Source: Bradyrhizobium nanningense
GTDB taxonomy: Bacteria > Pseudomonadota > Alphaproteobacteria > Rhizobiales > Xanthobacteraceae
Length of the DNA stretch: 64,000 nucleotides
Direction: 5' to 3'
NCBI RefSeq assembly: GCF_004114535.1
Contig: NZ_LBJC01000007.1
Coordinates: 372,001 to 436,000 of the forward strand
A program made the position numbers and the translations under genes. Every line of letters starts with the position of its first letter. Position 1 is the first letter of the stretch. The notes beneath the pieces were generated by a model that saw nothing but the letters and a program-made list of their open reading frames with translations, did not search any database and had not been told where the DNA came from. This document shows, one piece after another, positions 18,559-27,542 of this stretch.

Positions 18559-19378
18559 GGCCTCCACTGTGCGGACGGCCGGCATCGGAGATCAGCTCCG
18601 GACCCGGCCCCGGCGGAATGTGCTGGGTTGCGATCAAATCGAACAGGCGCGGGTCGTCGAGCCGATAGGCCGGCTTGCTCTTCTCGATGCCCTGCTGCAT
18701 CAGCTTTTTGTAGCTCTCCTCGTTCAGCACCGCGTCCGTCTTCGCAATGGACGCGACCCAATCGGGAAAGGCGAGCGGCGAGATCACGTTGACGTCGAAC
18801 ATCATGTCGGGAAAGCCATCGCCGGAGAAATGCGCCGACAATCCCTGCAGCTTGCCTTCATTGTCGGCGCGCAGATGCAGCTTCGTCACCATGCCGTTCA
18901 TGGTGTAGATCATGCTGCCGAGTTGCGGGATGAAGAACGTGTTCATCACGCTCGACGACGTCAGCTGGAAATTCAGCTCGGCGCCGGCCGGCACCGTCAG
19001 CGTGTTGACGGTGGCGATGCGTTGGTCCGGATAGATGAACAACCATTTCCAGTCGAGCGAGACGGCCTGGATCCGCACCGGACTGCCGGTGCCCGGTACG
19101 GGTGCTGCGGGGTCGAGCTGGTGCGAGCCGATCCAGGCAACGCCGCCAAGCAGAATGACGGTGAGCGCCGGGATCGACCACACCACCATCTCGACGCGGC
19201 CGGAATAGACGAAGTCAGGCTGGTAGCGCGCCTTGGTGTTGGAGGCGCGAAACCAGAACGCAAAGGCCAGAATCGCGACGATGGTCGGCACCACGATCAC
19301 GAGCATGATGAAGACGGAATCGACCAGAATGGTGCTGTTGGCCGCAGCCACGGGCCCTTGCGGATCGAGCAGATTCAT
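18545..19378 (-). CDS. cyoA: Cytochrome o ubiquinol oxidase subunit II, lacking a lipoprotein signal
   Basis: 277 residues from [15 protein letters not shown]. Two N-terminal membrane helices are followed by a periplasmic cupredoxin fold ([39 protein letters not shown]) without CuA ligands, as expected for a quinol oxidase. Most CyoA proteins begin with a lipoprotein signal and a Cys just before the (N)xLLDPxG segment. Here the readable start lies exactly at that point and neither the upstream in-frame sequence nor the start region supplies a lipobox. No clear ribosome site precedes the start; a TTG two codons upstream is an alternative. Confidence 0.92.
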   Translation of the reverse strand: MNLLDPQGPVAAANSTILVDSVFIMLVIVVPTIVAILAFAFWFRASNTKARYQPDFVYSGRVEMVVWSIPALTVILLGGVAWIGSHQLDPAAPVPGTGSPVRIQAVSLDWKWLFIYPDQRIATVNTLTVPAGAELNFQLTSSSVMNTFFIPQLGSMIYTMNGMVTKLHLRADNEGKLQGLSAHFSGDGFPDMMFDVNVISPLAFPDWVASIAKTDAVLNEESYKKLMQQGIEKSKPAYRLDDPRLFDLIATQHIPPGPGPELISDAGRPHSGGHDAR

Positions 19379-19633
19379 CGGCAAGCCACTGGCGGTTGGG
19401 AAGCCCCGGGACGGAGCCTAGCGTGCGAAAGGCTCCGCAACAAACGCCGCGACCTCGGAACGGTTCCGAACGGCTGGGGTCAGCTATGCGCGGTGGGCCG
19501 GCCGCATCATGCAATTCCATGTAATGTCAATGACATGAACGCAGGAGCGGCGCCCTTCTCTCCGCTCGGGGTCATTGCTAATCTGCACGAAAATAATGGG
19601 ATAAACAGGACTCGAGCCCGGGAGTGAAATGAG

Positions 19634-20434
19634 ATGCGCTTGAAGGACAAGGTTGCGGTCGTCGTCGGCGCCGGCCAGAGCCCCGGCGAAGGCATGGGCA
19701 ACGGCCGCGCGACTGCGCTGACCTTCGCGCGCGAGGGCGCGAAGGTCTTGTGTGTCGATCATCATCTGGAATCGGCGCAGGAAACGGTTGCGATGATCAC
19801 CGCAAAGCAAGGAGCCGCCGCGGCCTTCAAAGCCGATGTGACCAAATCGGCCGACATCAAGGCGATGGTTGAGGATGCGCAGTCGCGCTGGGGTCGGATC
19901 GACGTGCTGCACAACAATGTCGGCGTCAGCCTCTCCGGCGGCGATGCCGAATTGCTGCAACTGACCGAAGAGGCGTTCGATCGCGTCGTCGCCATCAATC
20001 TGAAGAGCTGCATTCTCGCCGCGAAAGAAGTGATCCCGATCATGCGCGCGCAACGAAGCGGCGCCATCATCAACATCTCCTCGATGGCGGCGATCACGAC
20101 CTATCCCTATGTCGCCTACAAGGCGACGAAGTCGGCTATGATTGCATTCACCGAGCAGCTCGCCTACCAGAACGCCGAATACGGCATCCGCGCCAATGTC
20201 ATCCTGCCGGGCCTGATGAACACACCCATGGCCGTCGATACCCGCGCCCGCGAATGGCACAAGACCCGCGCCGAGGTCGAAGCCGAACGCGACAGCAAGG
20301 TGCCGCTGCGCAAGAAAATGGGAACGGGGTGGGACGTCGCCAACGCCGCGCTGTTCCTCGCGTCGGATGAAGCGGGCTTCATCACCGGCGTGACGCTGCC
20401 GGTGGATGGTGGGGCGAGCGTGAGACGGGGGTAG
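19634..20434 (+). CDS. Short-chain dehydrogenase/reductase
   Basis: 266 residues. The N-terminal cofactor region reads VAVVVGAGQSPGEGMGNGRA, a variant of TGxxxGxG. NNVG occurs as NAG-like in LHNNVGVSLSG. The catalytic Ser is in INISSMAAITT and the YxxxK is YKATK in VAYKATKSAMIAFTE. The tail ASDEAGFITGVTLPVDGGAS is typical. It is a cytoplasmic NAD(P)-dependent oxidoreductase of unknown substrate. It is divergent from cyoA across 255 bp, which contains a small ATGTCA-A-TGACAT palindrome at 19524-19536 of unknown meaning. Confidence 0.9.
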   Translation: MRLKDKVAVVVGAGQSPGEGMGNGRATALTFAREGAKVLCVDHHLESAQETVAMITAKQGAAAAFKADVTKSADIKAMVEDAQSRWGRIDVLHNNVGVSLSGGDAELLQLTEEAFDRVVAINLKSCILAAKEVIPIMRAQRSGAIINISSMAAITTYPYVAYKATKSAMIAFTEQLAYQNAEYGIRANVILPGLMNTPMAVDTRAREWHKTRAEVEAERDSKVPLRKKMGTGWDVANAALFLASDEAGFITGVTLPVDGGASVRRG

Positions 20435-20450
20435 ATCGGTCTTCTGCCTC

Positions 20451-20612
20451 GCCCCGCTTGCGCGAGCCGCGACGAGCTTCTCTCGCGCTGAGAGGGCAGG
20501 GGTGAGGGGGAGTCTCCACAAGGACGGTGACAGACGGACTCGCGGAGAGTCCCCCTCACCCGGAATTTGCTTTCGCAGATTCCGGCCTCTCCCCGCAAGC
20601 GGGGAGATGCGA
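20451..20612. repeat. REP-like palindromic repeat, diverged family A copy 2
   Basis: Nested inverted arms: GGTGAGGGGGAGTCTCC pairs with GGAGAGTCCCCCTCACC, and outer segments carry CCCCGCTTGCG / CCCCGCAAGCGGGG. It occupies the whole gap between two convergent genes and may act as a transcription barrier. Confidence 0.65.
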
Positions 20613-20622
20613 AGCAGCTCGC

Positions 20623-21969
20623 TCAGCGCGAATACGTCACCCGCCAGATCGTGCCGTTGCCATCTTCCGACACCAGCAGCGACCCATCCTTCGCCACCGC
20701 AACTCCTACCGGCCTTCCCCACACCTCCGTGTCGCTCACCACGAAGCCCGTGACGAAATCCTCATATTCCCCGGTCGGCTTGCCGTCCTTCATCCGGATG
20801 CGGATCACCTTGTAGCCGGTGCGCTTCGACCTGTTCCACGAGCCGTGCTCGGCGGCAAAGGCATCGCCCTGATACTCGGGCGGAAACTGCGTGCCCTGGT
20901 AGAACGTCGTGCCGAGCGAGGCGGAATGCGGCTGGATCAGCACGTCCGGCACGGTCACCTTGTCCTTGAGGTCCGGCCGCGCGCCGGAATGGCGCGGGTC
21001 TTCATTGCTGCCGATATAGAACCACGGCCAACCATAGAAGGCGCCCTCCCTCACGCTGGTGACATAGTCCGGCACGAGATCGTCGCCGAGGCCGTCGCGC
21101 TCGTTGGTCGAGCACCAGGGCAGGCCGGTCTGTGGCTGGATCGCAAGACCGACGCAGTTGCGGATGCCGGTGGCATAGATCTTCCGTTCCTTGCCATCGG
21201 GAGTGAAAGCCAGCACCGCCGCGCGCTCGGTCTCGCTGGCCCAGACCGCGCCGAGCGGTTGCGCTTTCGCCCACGCTTCCATTCCGCCCGGCGGCGTGCC
21301 CAAACCTTCCGCGACGTTGCTCAGGGAGCCGACGGAGACCACCATGCGCTTGTTGTCGGGGGTGAAGACGATGTCGCGGGTGGAATGGCCGCCGTCATGC
21401 GGCAGACTTGCCACGATCGTCTCCGCCTTGCCGCGCGCCTTGAGATCGCCCGCCTGATAGGGAAAGCGGACGACGCTGTCGGTGTTGGCGACATAGACCC
21501 ATTGCGGATTGTCGCCGTTCGGAAAGAAGGCGATGCCGAAGGGCTGCCTCAAGCCGCTGGCAAAGACTTCGTTGCTCGCGACCTTGCCGCTCTCGCCGGC
21601 GCGCAACACGCGGATACTGCCCGCCCGCGTCTCCGCGACGAAGACATCACCGTTCGGTGCCACCCGCACGATGCGCGGCGCGCGCAGGCCTTCGGCGAAC
21701 AGCTCGATCTTGAAACCTGCCGGTACCTGAAGCGCGGCCTCCGGCGGACGCGGCACCACGCGCGACGAACTCGCAACAGAGCGCGTCGCGCCGGGCCTGA
21801 CCAGGTCCTGCGGCCGGATCAGCCTGATCGTGCCGGGCTTGTCGGCCCGCCAATCGCCATAAGCGTCCTTCCCCTGCAGCACCGGCTCGGCCTGCGCACT
21901 GGTTGCGGCCAGCAGCCCCGCAGCCAACCTCCCCGCGGATATCGCGACGGACAAGATTCTGCTCTTCAC
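20623..21969 (-). CDS. PQQ-dependent sugar (sorbosone/aldose) dehydrogenase, periplasmic
   Basis: 448 residues from a GTG start (VKSRILSVAISAG) with GGGAGGAC six bases upstream; longer in-frame reading is rejected. A signal peptide ends TSAQA. The body is a six-bladed beta-propeller of the glucose/sorbosone dehydrogenase family: PRIVRVAPNGDVFVAE, GIAFFPNGDNPQWVYVAN, LPHDGGHSTRDIVFTPDNKR (catalytic His region), TGIRNCVGLAIQP and FAAEHGSWNRSKRTGYK. It would oxidise aldoses or sorbosone in the periplasm using PQQ. Confidence 0.88.
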   Translation of the reverse strand: MKSRILSVAISAGRLAAGLLAATSAQAEPVLQGKDAYGDWRADKPGTIRLIRPQDLVRPGATRSVASSSRVVPRPPEAALQVPAGFKIELFAEGLRAPRIVRVAPNGDVFVAETRAGSIRVLRAGESGKVASNEVFASGLRQPFGIAFFPNGDNPQWVYVANTDSVVRFPYQAGDLKARGKAETIVASLPHDGGHSTRDIVFTPDNKRMVVSVGSLSNVAEGLGTPPGGMEAWAKAQPLGAVWASETERAAVLAFTPDGKERKIYATGIRNCVGLAIQPQTGLPWCSTNERDGLGDDLVPDYVTSVREGAFYGWPWFYIGSNEDPRHSGARPDLKDKVTVPDVLIQPHSASLGTTFYQGTQFPPEYQGDAFAAEHGSWNRSKRTGYKVIRIRMKDGKPTGEYEDFVTGFVVSDTEVWGRPVGVAVAKDGSLLVSEDGNGTIWRVTYSR

Positions 21970-22041
21970 GTTGTCCTCCCGGCCCTGCGATCTCGACCAT
22001 CGACACACAGCGGCAGATCGAAGCTCTGCCGCATCCCACGT

Positions 22042-22072
22042 CAGCTGATGCACGCACGATGTGCATCAGCTG
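22042..22072. promoter_or_regulatory. Long perfect inverted repeat between divergent genes
   Basis: CAGCTGATGCAC (22042-22053), a 7-base spacer, then GTGCATCAGCTG (22061-22072): a perfect 12-bp inverted repeat. It lies 73 bases upstream of the PQQ sugar dehydrogenase start and about 100 bases upstream of puuD. It could be an operator or an mRNA hairpin; no adjacent regulator identifies it. Confidence 0.5.
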
Positions 22073-22170
22073 CAGCCCATCGTACTGGAAAACACCGCAG
22101 AGAGGTGCGACACATTGGTAGGGCGGGGTTGCGGTCATCAAGCTGCGGCATCGCTGTCGCAATTGATGGG

Positions 22171-23367
22171 ATGATCATGTGGGGATCCATCATATCGGAA
22201 TGGGCGAGCCTGCTGCTCCGCTGGCTGCACGTGGTGGCGGCGATCGCCTGGATCGGCAGTTCCTTCTACTTTATCGCCCTCGATCTCAGCCTGAGGCCGA
22301 GACGCGACCTGCCGGATGGAGTCCAGGGCGAAGCCTGGCAGGTCCATGGCGGCGGCTTCTACCGGATCATGAAGTACCTGGTCGCGCCCAGCCAGATGCC
22401 GGACGAGCTGACCTGGTTCAAATGGGAGGCGTACACCACCTGGCTGTCCGGCTTCGCGCTGATGGTGGTGGTGTATTATCTCGAGGCCGACCTGTTCCTG
22501 GTCGACAAGTCGATCCTCGACCTCACGCCGTTCCAGGCCGGCCTGTTCAGCCTCGCGAGCCTCGCGCTGGCGTGGCTGCTCTATGAGGCCGCCTGCCGCA
22601 GCGGACTTGCGCAGCGCGAGCTGCCCTTTGCCCTCGGCTTCTATCTGTTCCTGGTCACGCTCACCTATGCCTTCACCCATGTGCTGAGCGGCCGTGGCGC
22701 GTTCAATCAGATCGGCGCCATCATCGGCACCATCATGGTCGCCAACGTCTTCACGCTGATCATCCCGAACCAGAAGAAGATCGTGGCCAGCCTGATCGCG
22801 GGACAGGCCCCCGATCCGAAGCTCGGCAAGGCCAGCAAGGAGCGCTCGGTCCACAACAATTATCTGACGCTTCCCGTCGTGGTGCTGATGATCAGCAACC
22901 ACTATCCCCTGCTCTACGCGACCCGCTTCAACTGGATCATCGTCGCGATCATCCTCGCGCTCGGTCCCGTGATCCGCCATTTCTTCAACGAGCGGCATGC
23001 CGGGCGCAAATCGCCATGGTGGATATGGGGCGTGACAGCAATCGGCGTGATCGCGATCCTCTTCCTCTCCGCGGCCGGCCCACGCGAGGTGACGACGGGC
23101 GCGCTGTCAGCGCAGCCGACGCTCGCCGCCGTCGAGGAGATCGTGATGTCCCGCTGCAGCATGTGCCACGCGGCCGAACCGGCCTGGGCGGGCATCGTGA
23201 CCGCACCAAAAGGCATCCTGCTCGATGCGCCCGAGCACATCCACCGCAACATCCGCCTGATCGGCCGTGTCGCAGCCTGGTCCAGCGCGATGCCGCCGGG
23301 CAACATCACCGAAATGACCAGCCAGGAGCGTGCCATCCTTGCCGCCTATGTCGAGCAGGCGCACTGA
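22171..23367 (+). CDS. puuD: Urate hydroxylase PuuD-like membrane protein with C-terminal cytochrome c domain
   Basis: 398 residues; the in-frame sequence upstream of 22171 is non-hydrophobic and is rejected (the ATG at 22177 is an alternative). About eight N-terminal membrane helices begin WASLLLRWLHVVAAIAWIGSSF, followed by a PuuD-typical VHNNYLTLPVVVLMISNHYP. The C-terminal ~90 residues hold a haem-c motif, CSMCH, and a distal Met region (SSAMPPGNITEMT). The family hydroxylates urate to 5-hydroxyisourate and passes electrons to the respiratory chain. No other purine genes are adjacent. Confidence 0.9.
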   Translation: MIMWGSIISEWASLLLRWLHVVAAIAWIGSSFYFIALDLSLRPRRDLPDGVQGEAWQVHGGGFYRIMKYLVAPSQMPDELTWFKWEAYTTWLSGFALMVVVYYLEADLFLVDKSILDLTPFQAGLFSLASLALAWLLYEAACRSGLAQRELPFALGFYLFLVTLTYAFTHVLSGRGAFNQIGAIIGTIMVANVFTLIIPNQKKIVASLIAGQAPDPKLGKASKERSVHNNYLTLPVVVLMISNHYPLLYATRFNWIIVAIILALGPVIRHFFNERHAGRKSPWWIWGVTAIGVIAILFLSAAGPREVTTGALSAQPTLAAVEEIVMSRCSMCHAAEPAWAGIVTAPKGILLDAPEHIHRNIRLIGRVAAWSSAMPPGNITEMTSQERAILAAYVEQAH

Positions 23368-23393
23368 CCTCGTCACGCGTCGACACCGCATTC

Positions 23394-23412
23394 TGCGGAA
23401 TGAAATTCCGCA
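23394..23412. promoter_or_regulatory. Operator-like palindrome upstream of VOC gene
   Basis: TGCGGAAT-GAA-ATTCCGCA is a perfect 8-bp inverted repeat with a 3-base spacer, about 105 bases upstream of the GTG start at 23517. It resembles operator motifs of IclR-type regulators (TTCCGCA half sites). No regulator gene is adjacent, so the assignment is tentative. Confidence 0.4.
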
Positions 23413-23516
23413 TGCTCCATTGAATTGAAAATGACATAGCTGCCTATCCGGCGTAGACAGAGCAAGCGGCTGCCGGCGCGGCGGTCCAAGTCAGTTTGCA
23501 TCCGCGGGGAAGAACA

Positions 23517-24374
23517 GTGGCCCTCAAGAACGTCATCGGTATCGACCACGCCGTCGTCATGGTGAAGGACCTCGACAAAGCCGCCGAGACCTACCGGCGG
23601 CTCGGCTTCACCGTCTCCCCGCGTGGCACCCATAGTGCGCATATGGGCACCGGCAATTACACCATCATGTTCGATCCCGACTATATGGAGCTGCTCGGCG
23701 TGCTCGCCGCGACCGAACACAACGCGCCGGCGCGCGCCTTCCTCGACAAGCGGGGCGAAGGCATCGAGCGCATCGCCTTCACCGCAGTCGATTCCGCTGA
23801 AGGCGCGGAGGAGATCCGCGCACGTGGCCTAACGCCGATCGGTCCGACCGATTTCGAGCGGCCGGTGACGCTGCCTGACGGCACGGTCTCGGCGGCAAAA
23901 TTCCGCACCTTCATGTGGCCGACCGCCGAAGCGCCCGGCGGCGTGCGTATCTTCGCCTGCCAACACAAGACGCGCGAGACCGTGTGGATTCCCGAATTGA
24001 TGAAGCACGCCAACGCGGCGAAGCGGATCAAGCAGATTCTGATCGCAACGCCCGAGCCGGCGAAGGAAGCCGCGCATCTCGGCCAACTGATCGACCGCGA
24101 GCCGAAGGCGGAGTCCGACGGCGCCGTGACCGTGCCATCCGGCCGCGATCGTGCCGACTTCGTCTATCTCACGCTGGAGCAACTCGGCAAGCGCTATCCC
24201 GGCGTGCCGCTCGCCGGCCTCTCCGAGCGCGGCGGCGCGGCCCTCGTGCTCGTCAGCAGGGATCTCGCGGCGACGGAGAAGGCGCTGGGGTCGAGCGCCG
24301 TGCGCAGTGGGCCCGCGATCTGCGTGCCGCCAGCCAAGGCCAACGGCACCCTGCTCGCCTTCGTTACCGCCTGA
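23517..24374 (+). CDS. VOC (glyoxalase-like) family protein
   Basis: 285 residues from a GTG start with GGGGAAG upstream. The N-terminal IGIDHAVVMVKDLDKAAETY begins a beta-alpha-beta-beta-beta VOC module. NYTIMFDPDYMELLGVL continues it, and a second half follows after residue ~165. It resembles the glyoxalase-like (PF13468 type) domain rather than a defined dioxygenase. No metal-ligand set is unambiguous. Function is unknown; it appears monocistronic, with a palindromic operator-like site upstream. Confidence 0.78.
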   Translation: MALKNVIGIDHAVVMVKDLDKAAETYRRLGFTVSPRGTHSAHMGTGNYTIMFDPDYMELLGVLAATEHNAPARAFLDKRGEGIERIAFTAVDSAEGAEEIRARGLTPIGPTDFERPVTLPDGTVSAAKFRTFMWPTAEAPGGVRIFACQHKTRETVWIPELMKHANAAKRIKQILIATPEPAKEAAHLGQLIDREPKAESDGAVTVPSGRDRADFVYLTLEQLGKRYPGVPLAGLSERGGAALVLVSRDLAATEKALGSSAVRSGPAICVPPAKANGTLLAFVTA

Positions 24375-24639
24375 TTTGAACGAATTCTTTAACGGGTGTT
24401 GCCCGGGGCCGCTAGGATTCCCTGCGATCCAAGCCACCGGGGCCCAAGCCATGTTCAAAGAGGCATCGCCGATCGCTTATGACGCGCCGGCCGAATTGAG
24501 GAAGTGGCCGTCGCTAAAAGGCGAGCGGCAGAAGGACCGAGGCCTGCCCTATCTCGTCAACAACTTGCTCATCAGCTCGCGGACGCAATCGGCGAGGGTG
24601 CCGTCCGTTGCTCCACCAGTTCTTACCCCGGGAGCTCGC

Positions 24640-25404
24640 TCATTTTGGCGACTGCAATTCGACGTTATAATGCGCATAGATCCGCGCGAGGGTGCCGTTG
24701 GCAAGCAATGCTTCAAGGGCTGCGTCGAGTCCCTGCCTGAGCTGCTCGTCTGGGCTGACCATCCCAACAGCGACATTCCAGTTCAGGTCGGGATCATCCT
24801 CAAAAGCAGGAATACGACGCAACTGCGCATCGGGATGAACTTGGTTGAACCAACCAACTGCAGCGGGCGTAACCGCCGCGGCGTCGATCTCGTTCTGAGC
24901 AAGCGCGTCCATGATTTCATCCTCGAAGACAAACGGTGAGGTTTGGACGCCTCGCTTGCTGAGTGTCATGGAGGCGATCGAGCCGACCTGTACCCCAACA
25001 CGCTGGCCTGGCCTCAAATCTGCGAGTGACGCTGCGCTGGAGTTTGCACCGACCGCCAACGCGACACCGCTGCGCTGGTAGGGTCGCGACATGCGCAACC
25101 CCACCTCCGCCAACGCCGCCCGATCCGCTATCGCATCGAGGACAATGTCGCAGTCCGCGCGGCGGTACTGAAAGCTAGTGACGACCCACCGTTGTTCCAG
25201 CGAGACCCCGAGCTGGTTTGCCAACGCCTTGGCGATTTCGACCTGAAATCCAGGATGGGCATCGCGCCTGCTGGCAAACGGTAGCGCGTTTGGGTGCGCG
25301 CAAAGCGTCAGGGCGCCGCGCTCACGAATTGCCTCCAGCGAGCGCGCTGAAGCAGCAGTCGCGCCGAACAGCATCAGCAAGATCACCAGAGTGACACGGC
25401 GCAT
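24640..25404 (-). CDS. Periplasmic solute-binding-like protein of the MxaJ/XoxJ type
   Basis: 254 residues from MRRVTLVILLMLFG with GAGGAG upstream; an overlapping GTG (GTGA coupling) 12 bases earlier is possible. A signal peptide ends ATAASA. The fold is an SBP_bac_3-like two-lobed binding protein: GALTLCAHPNALPFASRRD, PGFQVEIAKALANQLGV, VGVQVGSIASMTL. Proteins of this kind encoded beside a PQQ alcohol dehydrogenase and a cytochrome c correspond to MxaJ/XoxJ, thought to help activate the dehydrogenase. The assignment rests on family plus neighbourhood. Confidence 0.8.
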   Translation of the reverse strand: MRRVTLVILLMLFGATAASARSLEAIRERGALTLCAHPNALPFASRRDAHPGFQVEIAKALANQLGVSLEQRWVVTSFQYRRADCDIVLDAIADRAALAEVGLRMSRPYQRSGVALAVGANSSAASLADLRPGQRVGVQVGSIASMTLSKRGVQTSPFVFEDEIMDALAQNEIDAAAVTPAAVGWFNQVHPDAQLRRIPAFEDDPDLNWNVAVGMVSPDEQLRQGLDAALEALLANGTLARIYAHYNVELQSPK

Positions 25405-25412
25405 CTCGGGCT

Positions 25413-25754
25413 TCACTCCTCAATGCTCCGGATATAGGCCAATATTGCCATGATCTGGCTCTCTGAAAAAGCACCTCCAAAGGCAGGCATCGCGCCGGAC
25501 TTACCCTTCTTGATCCGCTCCACGATAAACTCGTCGCTGCGTGTCGTGCCCGCGAGCTTCGGTCCTTTGCCGGCGGCGCGGCCGCCGTTTTCGTGACAGA
25601 ACCCACACGAGGTGGCGAACATCGTCCCGCCCTCGATGTCGCTCTCCTTAGCCGATTGATCCTGATTGGGAGCCTGGCTCTGCTGTGCGTAGAGGTCGCG
25701 CGACAATGACAGCGCAATGCCAGCGATGAGAGTAATCGACTTCAACATCGGCAT
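25413..25754 (-). CDS. Small class I cytochrome c, likely electron acceptor of the PQQ dehydrogenase
   Basis: 113 residues from MPMLKSITLIAG. A signal peptide ends around LYAQQ. One haem motif, CGFCH, is present with a distal Met candidate in GAMPAFGGAFSESQIMAILAYI. It sits between the PQQ dehydrogenase (51 bp upstream) and the binding protein (8 bp downstream), the xoxFGJ-like order. It would take electrons from reduced PQQ in the periplasm. Confidence 0.85.
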   Translation of the reverse strand: MPMLKSITLIAGIALSLSRDLYAQQSQAPNQDQSAKESDIEGGTMFATSCGFCHENGGRAAGKGPKLAGTTRSDEFIVERIKKGKSGAMPAFGGAFSESQIMAILAYIRSIEE

Positions 25755-25805
25755 CTGGACTGCAGAGGCAGGGTGCGACCACACCCTGCCTCTTCCCACC
25801 ATGAG

Positions 25806-27542
25806 TTATTGCTTCAGCGTAAAGACAACGAGCGCCCCGGCATCCTTCGGCATGCTCGTATAAGGTTCGCCGAAGAGAGCTGGGAATTCGTCCGCCACCA
25901 TGCCGCCCCATCCGGCCGGTACCGCGATGTATTGTTTACCGCCGGCGCTGTAGCTGATGATGCCGCCATTGTGGCCGACGCCATTGTAATGCGACCACAG
26001 CTCCTGTCCGGTCTCCGCATTGTAGGCGCGCAACACACCGCGCGAGTCCGGTACGAACACTAGATTGCCGGCTGTTGCGAGCACACTCGCAAGCGGCGGC
26101 TCGTCGAAATTGACCTCCCATTTCTTGGCGCCGGTCACGGGATCGCGAGCATCAAGATGTCCACGCGCCGATCCGTCCGGTGGCGGAACGAGCTTGAAAT
26201 TCGCACCGATATTGAGCTGCGCCATCGGCTCGGTGATTGGCGTGGTCTTCACTACGTCCACATCCATGCACCATTCCTGCGCGATCTTGTACCACAGGCC
26301 GGTCTTCGGGCTGTAGGCGCCTGAGTTCCAGCTCACGCCGCCGGCGATCGCCGGACAGAGTGGCTCGCCTGCCTTGCCAAGTGACAGATCGCGCCGACCG
26401 ATCAGCTCGCCGGTCTTCGGGTCAATGTCCTTGACGAAGTTGATGTTCTTCGCGATCCGCCAGACGTTCTGCACCTTTGCATCGGCCCGGTCGTAGACGA
26501 AGACGAATCCGCCCTTGTTCGGATGCACGACGAGCTTGCGGCCGTCGCGGTCGATCATCAGGAACTCCCCGACCGCCGAGTCGAAGTCCCATGCGTCGTG
26601 TGGCAGCTCCTGGTGGTAGAACTTCAGTTTGCCGGTATCGGGATCAAGCGCGATGACTGATGTCGTGTAGAGGTTGGTGCCTGGCCGTGGCCCGCTTTTC
26701 TGCCAGTCCGCGCCCGACCAGTCGTAGAGCGGTGCCGGGTTCGCTGTTCCCCACCAGATGGTGTTGGTTTCAGGATCATAGGTGCCCGGCATCCATGCGC
26801 CACCGCCGCCGGTACGCCAGGATTCGTTGCCCCAAGTCGCCTTGGCTTCCTCGGTGCCGGCGACCGTGAGGAATTCCCATTTCTTCTTGCCCGTCTTGAT
26901 ATCGACGCCGAAAAGCGGACCGCGCGAGGTCCATTCGCCGCCCTGGCTGCCGATGATGACGGTGTCCCTCACCACCAGCGGCGCGCCCGTGAAGCCGACA
27001 GTGAGCTTCTTGGAATCGACGAGGTGGGTGTTCCACACCTCCTTGCCGGTTTTCGTGTCGAGCCCAATCAGATGCCCGTCGACGGTGCCGACGAAAACCT
27101 TGCCATCGCCAAGCGCGACGCCGCGATTGTATGGCGAGTGCGTCTGCATAGACACGAGTTCCTCGTCGAGCTGCGGGAAGTAGGACCAGATCATCTTGCC
27201 GGTCGCACCGTCGAGTGCGTAGACGCGACTGTAGGAGCCCGAATAATACAGCACGCCGTCAGCGACGAGCGGCATCGTCTGCAGGCCGCGGGTCGAGCGG
27301 CCGGGCATATGGATCCACGCAACTTCGAGGTTCTTCACGTTGTTCGCGTTGATCTGATCAAGTCCGCTGTAGTGATACGATTTGTAGCCGCCGTGATAGG
27401 TCAGCCAATCGCTTGGGTTCTGCTCGGCCGCCTCGATGCGAGCGGGATTGATCTCTGACGGCGCGATGGCCCAAGCCAGTGGTGCAACAGCGATCGCGGC
27501 CAGTGCGGCAACACAGGTCAGGTGCCTTGTACTGACTGTCAT
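25806..27542 (-). CDS. PQQ-dependent alcohol dehydrogenase with lanthanide-type Asp-x-Asp site
   Basis: 578 residues with a signal peptide ending LAWA and a GGGAGGG ribosome site. The eight-bladed propeller is recognisable from tryptophan-docking repeats (LDGATGKMIWSY, LDTKTGKEVWNT, YNAETGQELWSH). Metal/PQQ residues: Glu203 in SQGGEWTSRG, Asn268 in GTANPAPLYDW, catalytic Asp319 in HDAWDFD. Asp321 two residues later is the extra carboxylate that marks lanthanide-dependent XoxF/PedH-type enzymes. The vicinal Cys-Cys present in MxaF, XoxF and ExaA before xxxNRG is absent: the site reads MQTHSPYNRG. The order dehydrogenase, cytochrome, MxaJ-like is XoxFGJ-like. Confidence 0.88.
   Translation of the reverse strand: MTVSTRHLTCVAALAAIAVAPLAWAIAPSEINPARIEAAEQNPSDWLTYHGGYKSYHYSGLDQINANNVKNLEVAWIHMPGRSTRGLQTMPLVADGVLYYSGSYSRVYALDGATGKMIWSYFPQLDEELVSMQTHSPYNRGVALGDGKVFVGTVDGHLIGLDTKTGKEVWNTHLVDSKKLTVGFTGAPLVVRDTVIIGSQGGEWTSRGPLFGVDIKTGKKKWEFLTVAGTEEAKATWGNESWRTGGGGAWMPGTYDPETNTIWWGTANPAPLYDWSGADWQKSGPRPGTNLYTTSVIALDPDTGKLKFYHQELPHDAWDFDSAVGEFLMIDRDGRKLVVHPNKGGFVFVYDRADAKVQNVWRIAKNINFVKDIDPKTGELIGRRDLSLGKAGEPLCPAIAGGVSWNSGAYSPKTGLWYKIAQEWCMDVDVVKTTPITEPMAQLNIGANFKLVPPPDGSARGHLDARDPVTGAKKWEVNFDEPPLASVLATAGNLVFVPDSRGVLRAYNAETGQELWSHYNGVGHNGGIISYSAGGKQYIAVPAGWGGMVADEFPALFGEPYTSMPKDAGALVVFTLKQ

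Noticed and set aside
19524..19536. ATGTCA-A-TGACAT palindrome upstream of the SDR gene
   Set aside because: Short, no known regulator nearby; mentioned in the SDR entry only.
20527..22170. Very long + strand open frame running into puuD
   Set aside because: It is antisense to the PQQ sugar dehydrogenase, is His/Arg/Asp-rich and lacks a ribosome site. The real protein begins at the hydrophobic MIMWGSIISEW start at 22171.
24375..24639. Possible small gene between the VOC gene and the XoxJ-like gene
   Set aside because: Two short overlapping frames give no family pattern and have no ribosome site; treated as intergenic.
25806..27542. Calling the PQQ dehydrogenase MxaF or plain XoxF
   Set aside because: The Asp-x-Asp argues against calcium-type MxaF, and lack of the vicinal cysteines argues against naming it XoxF outright.
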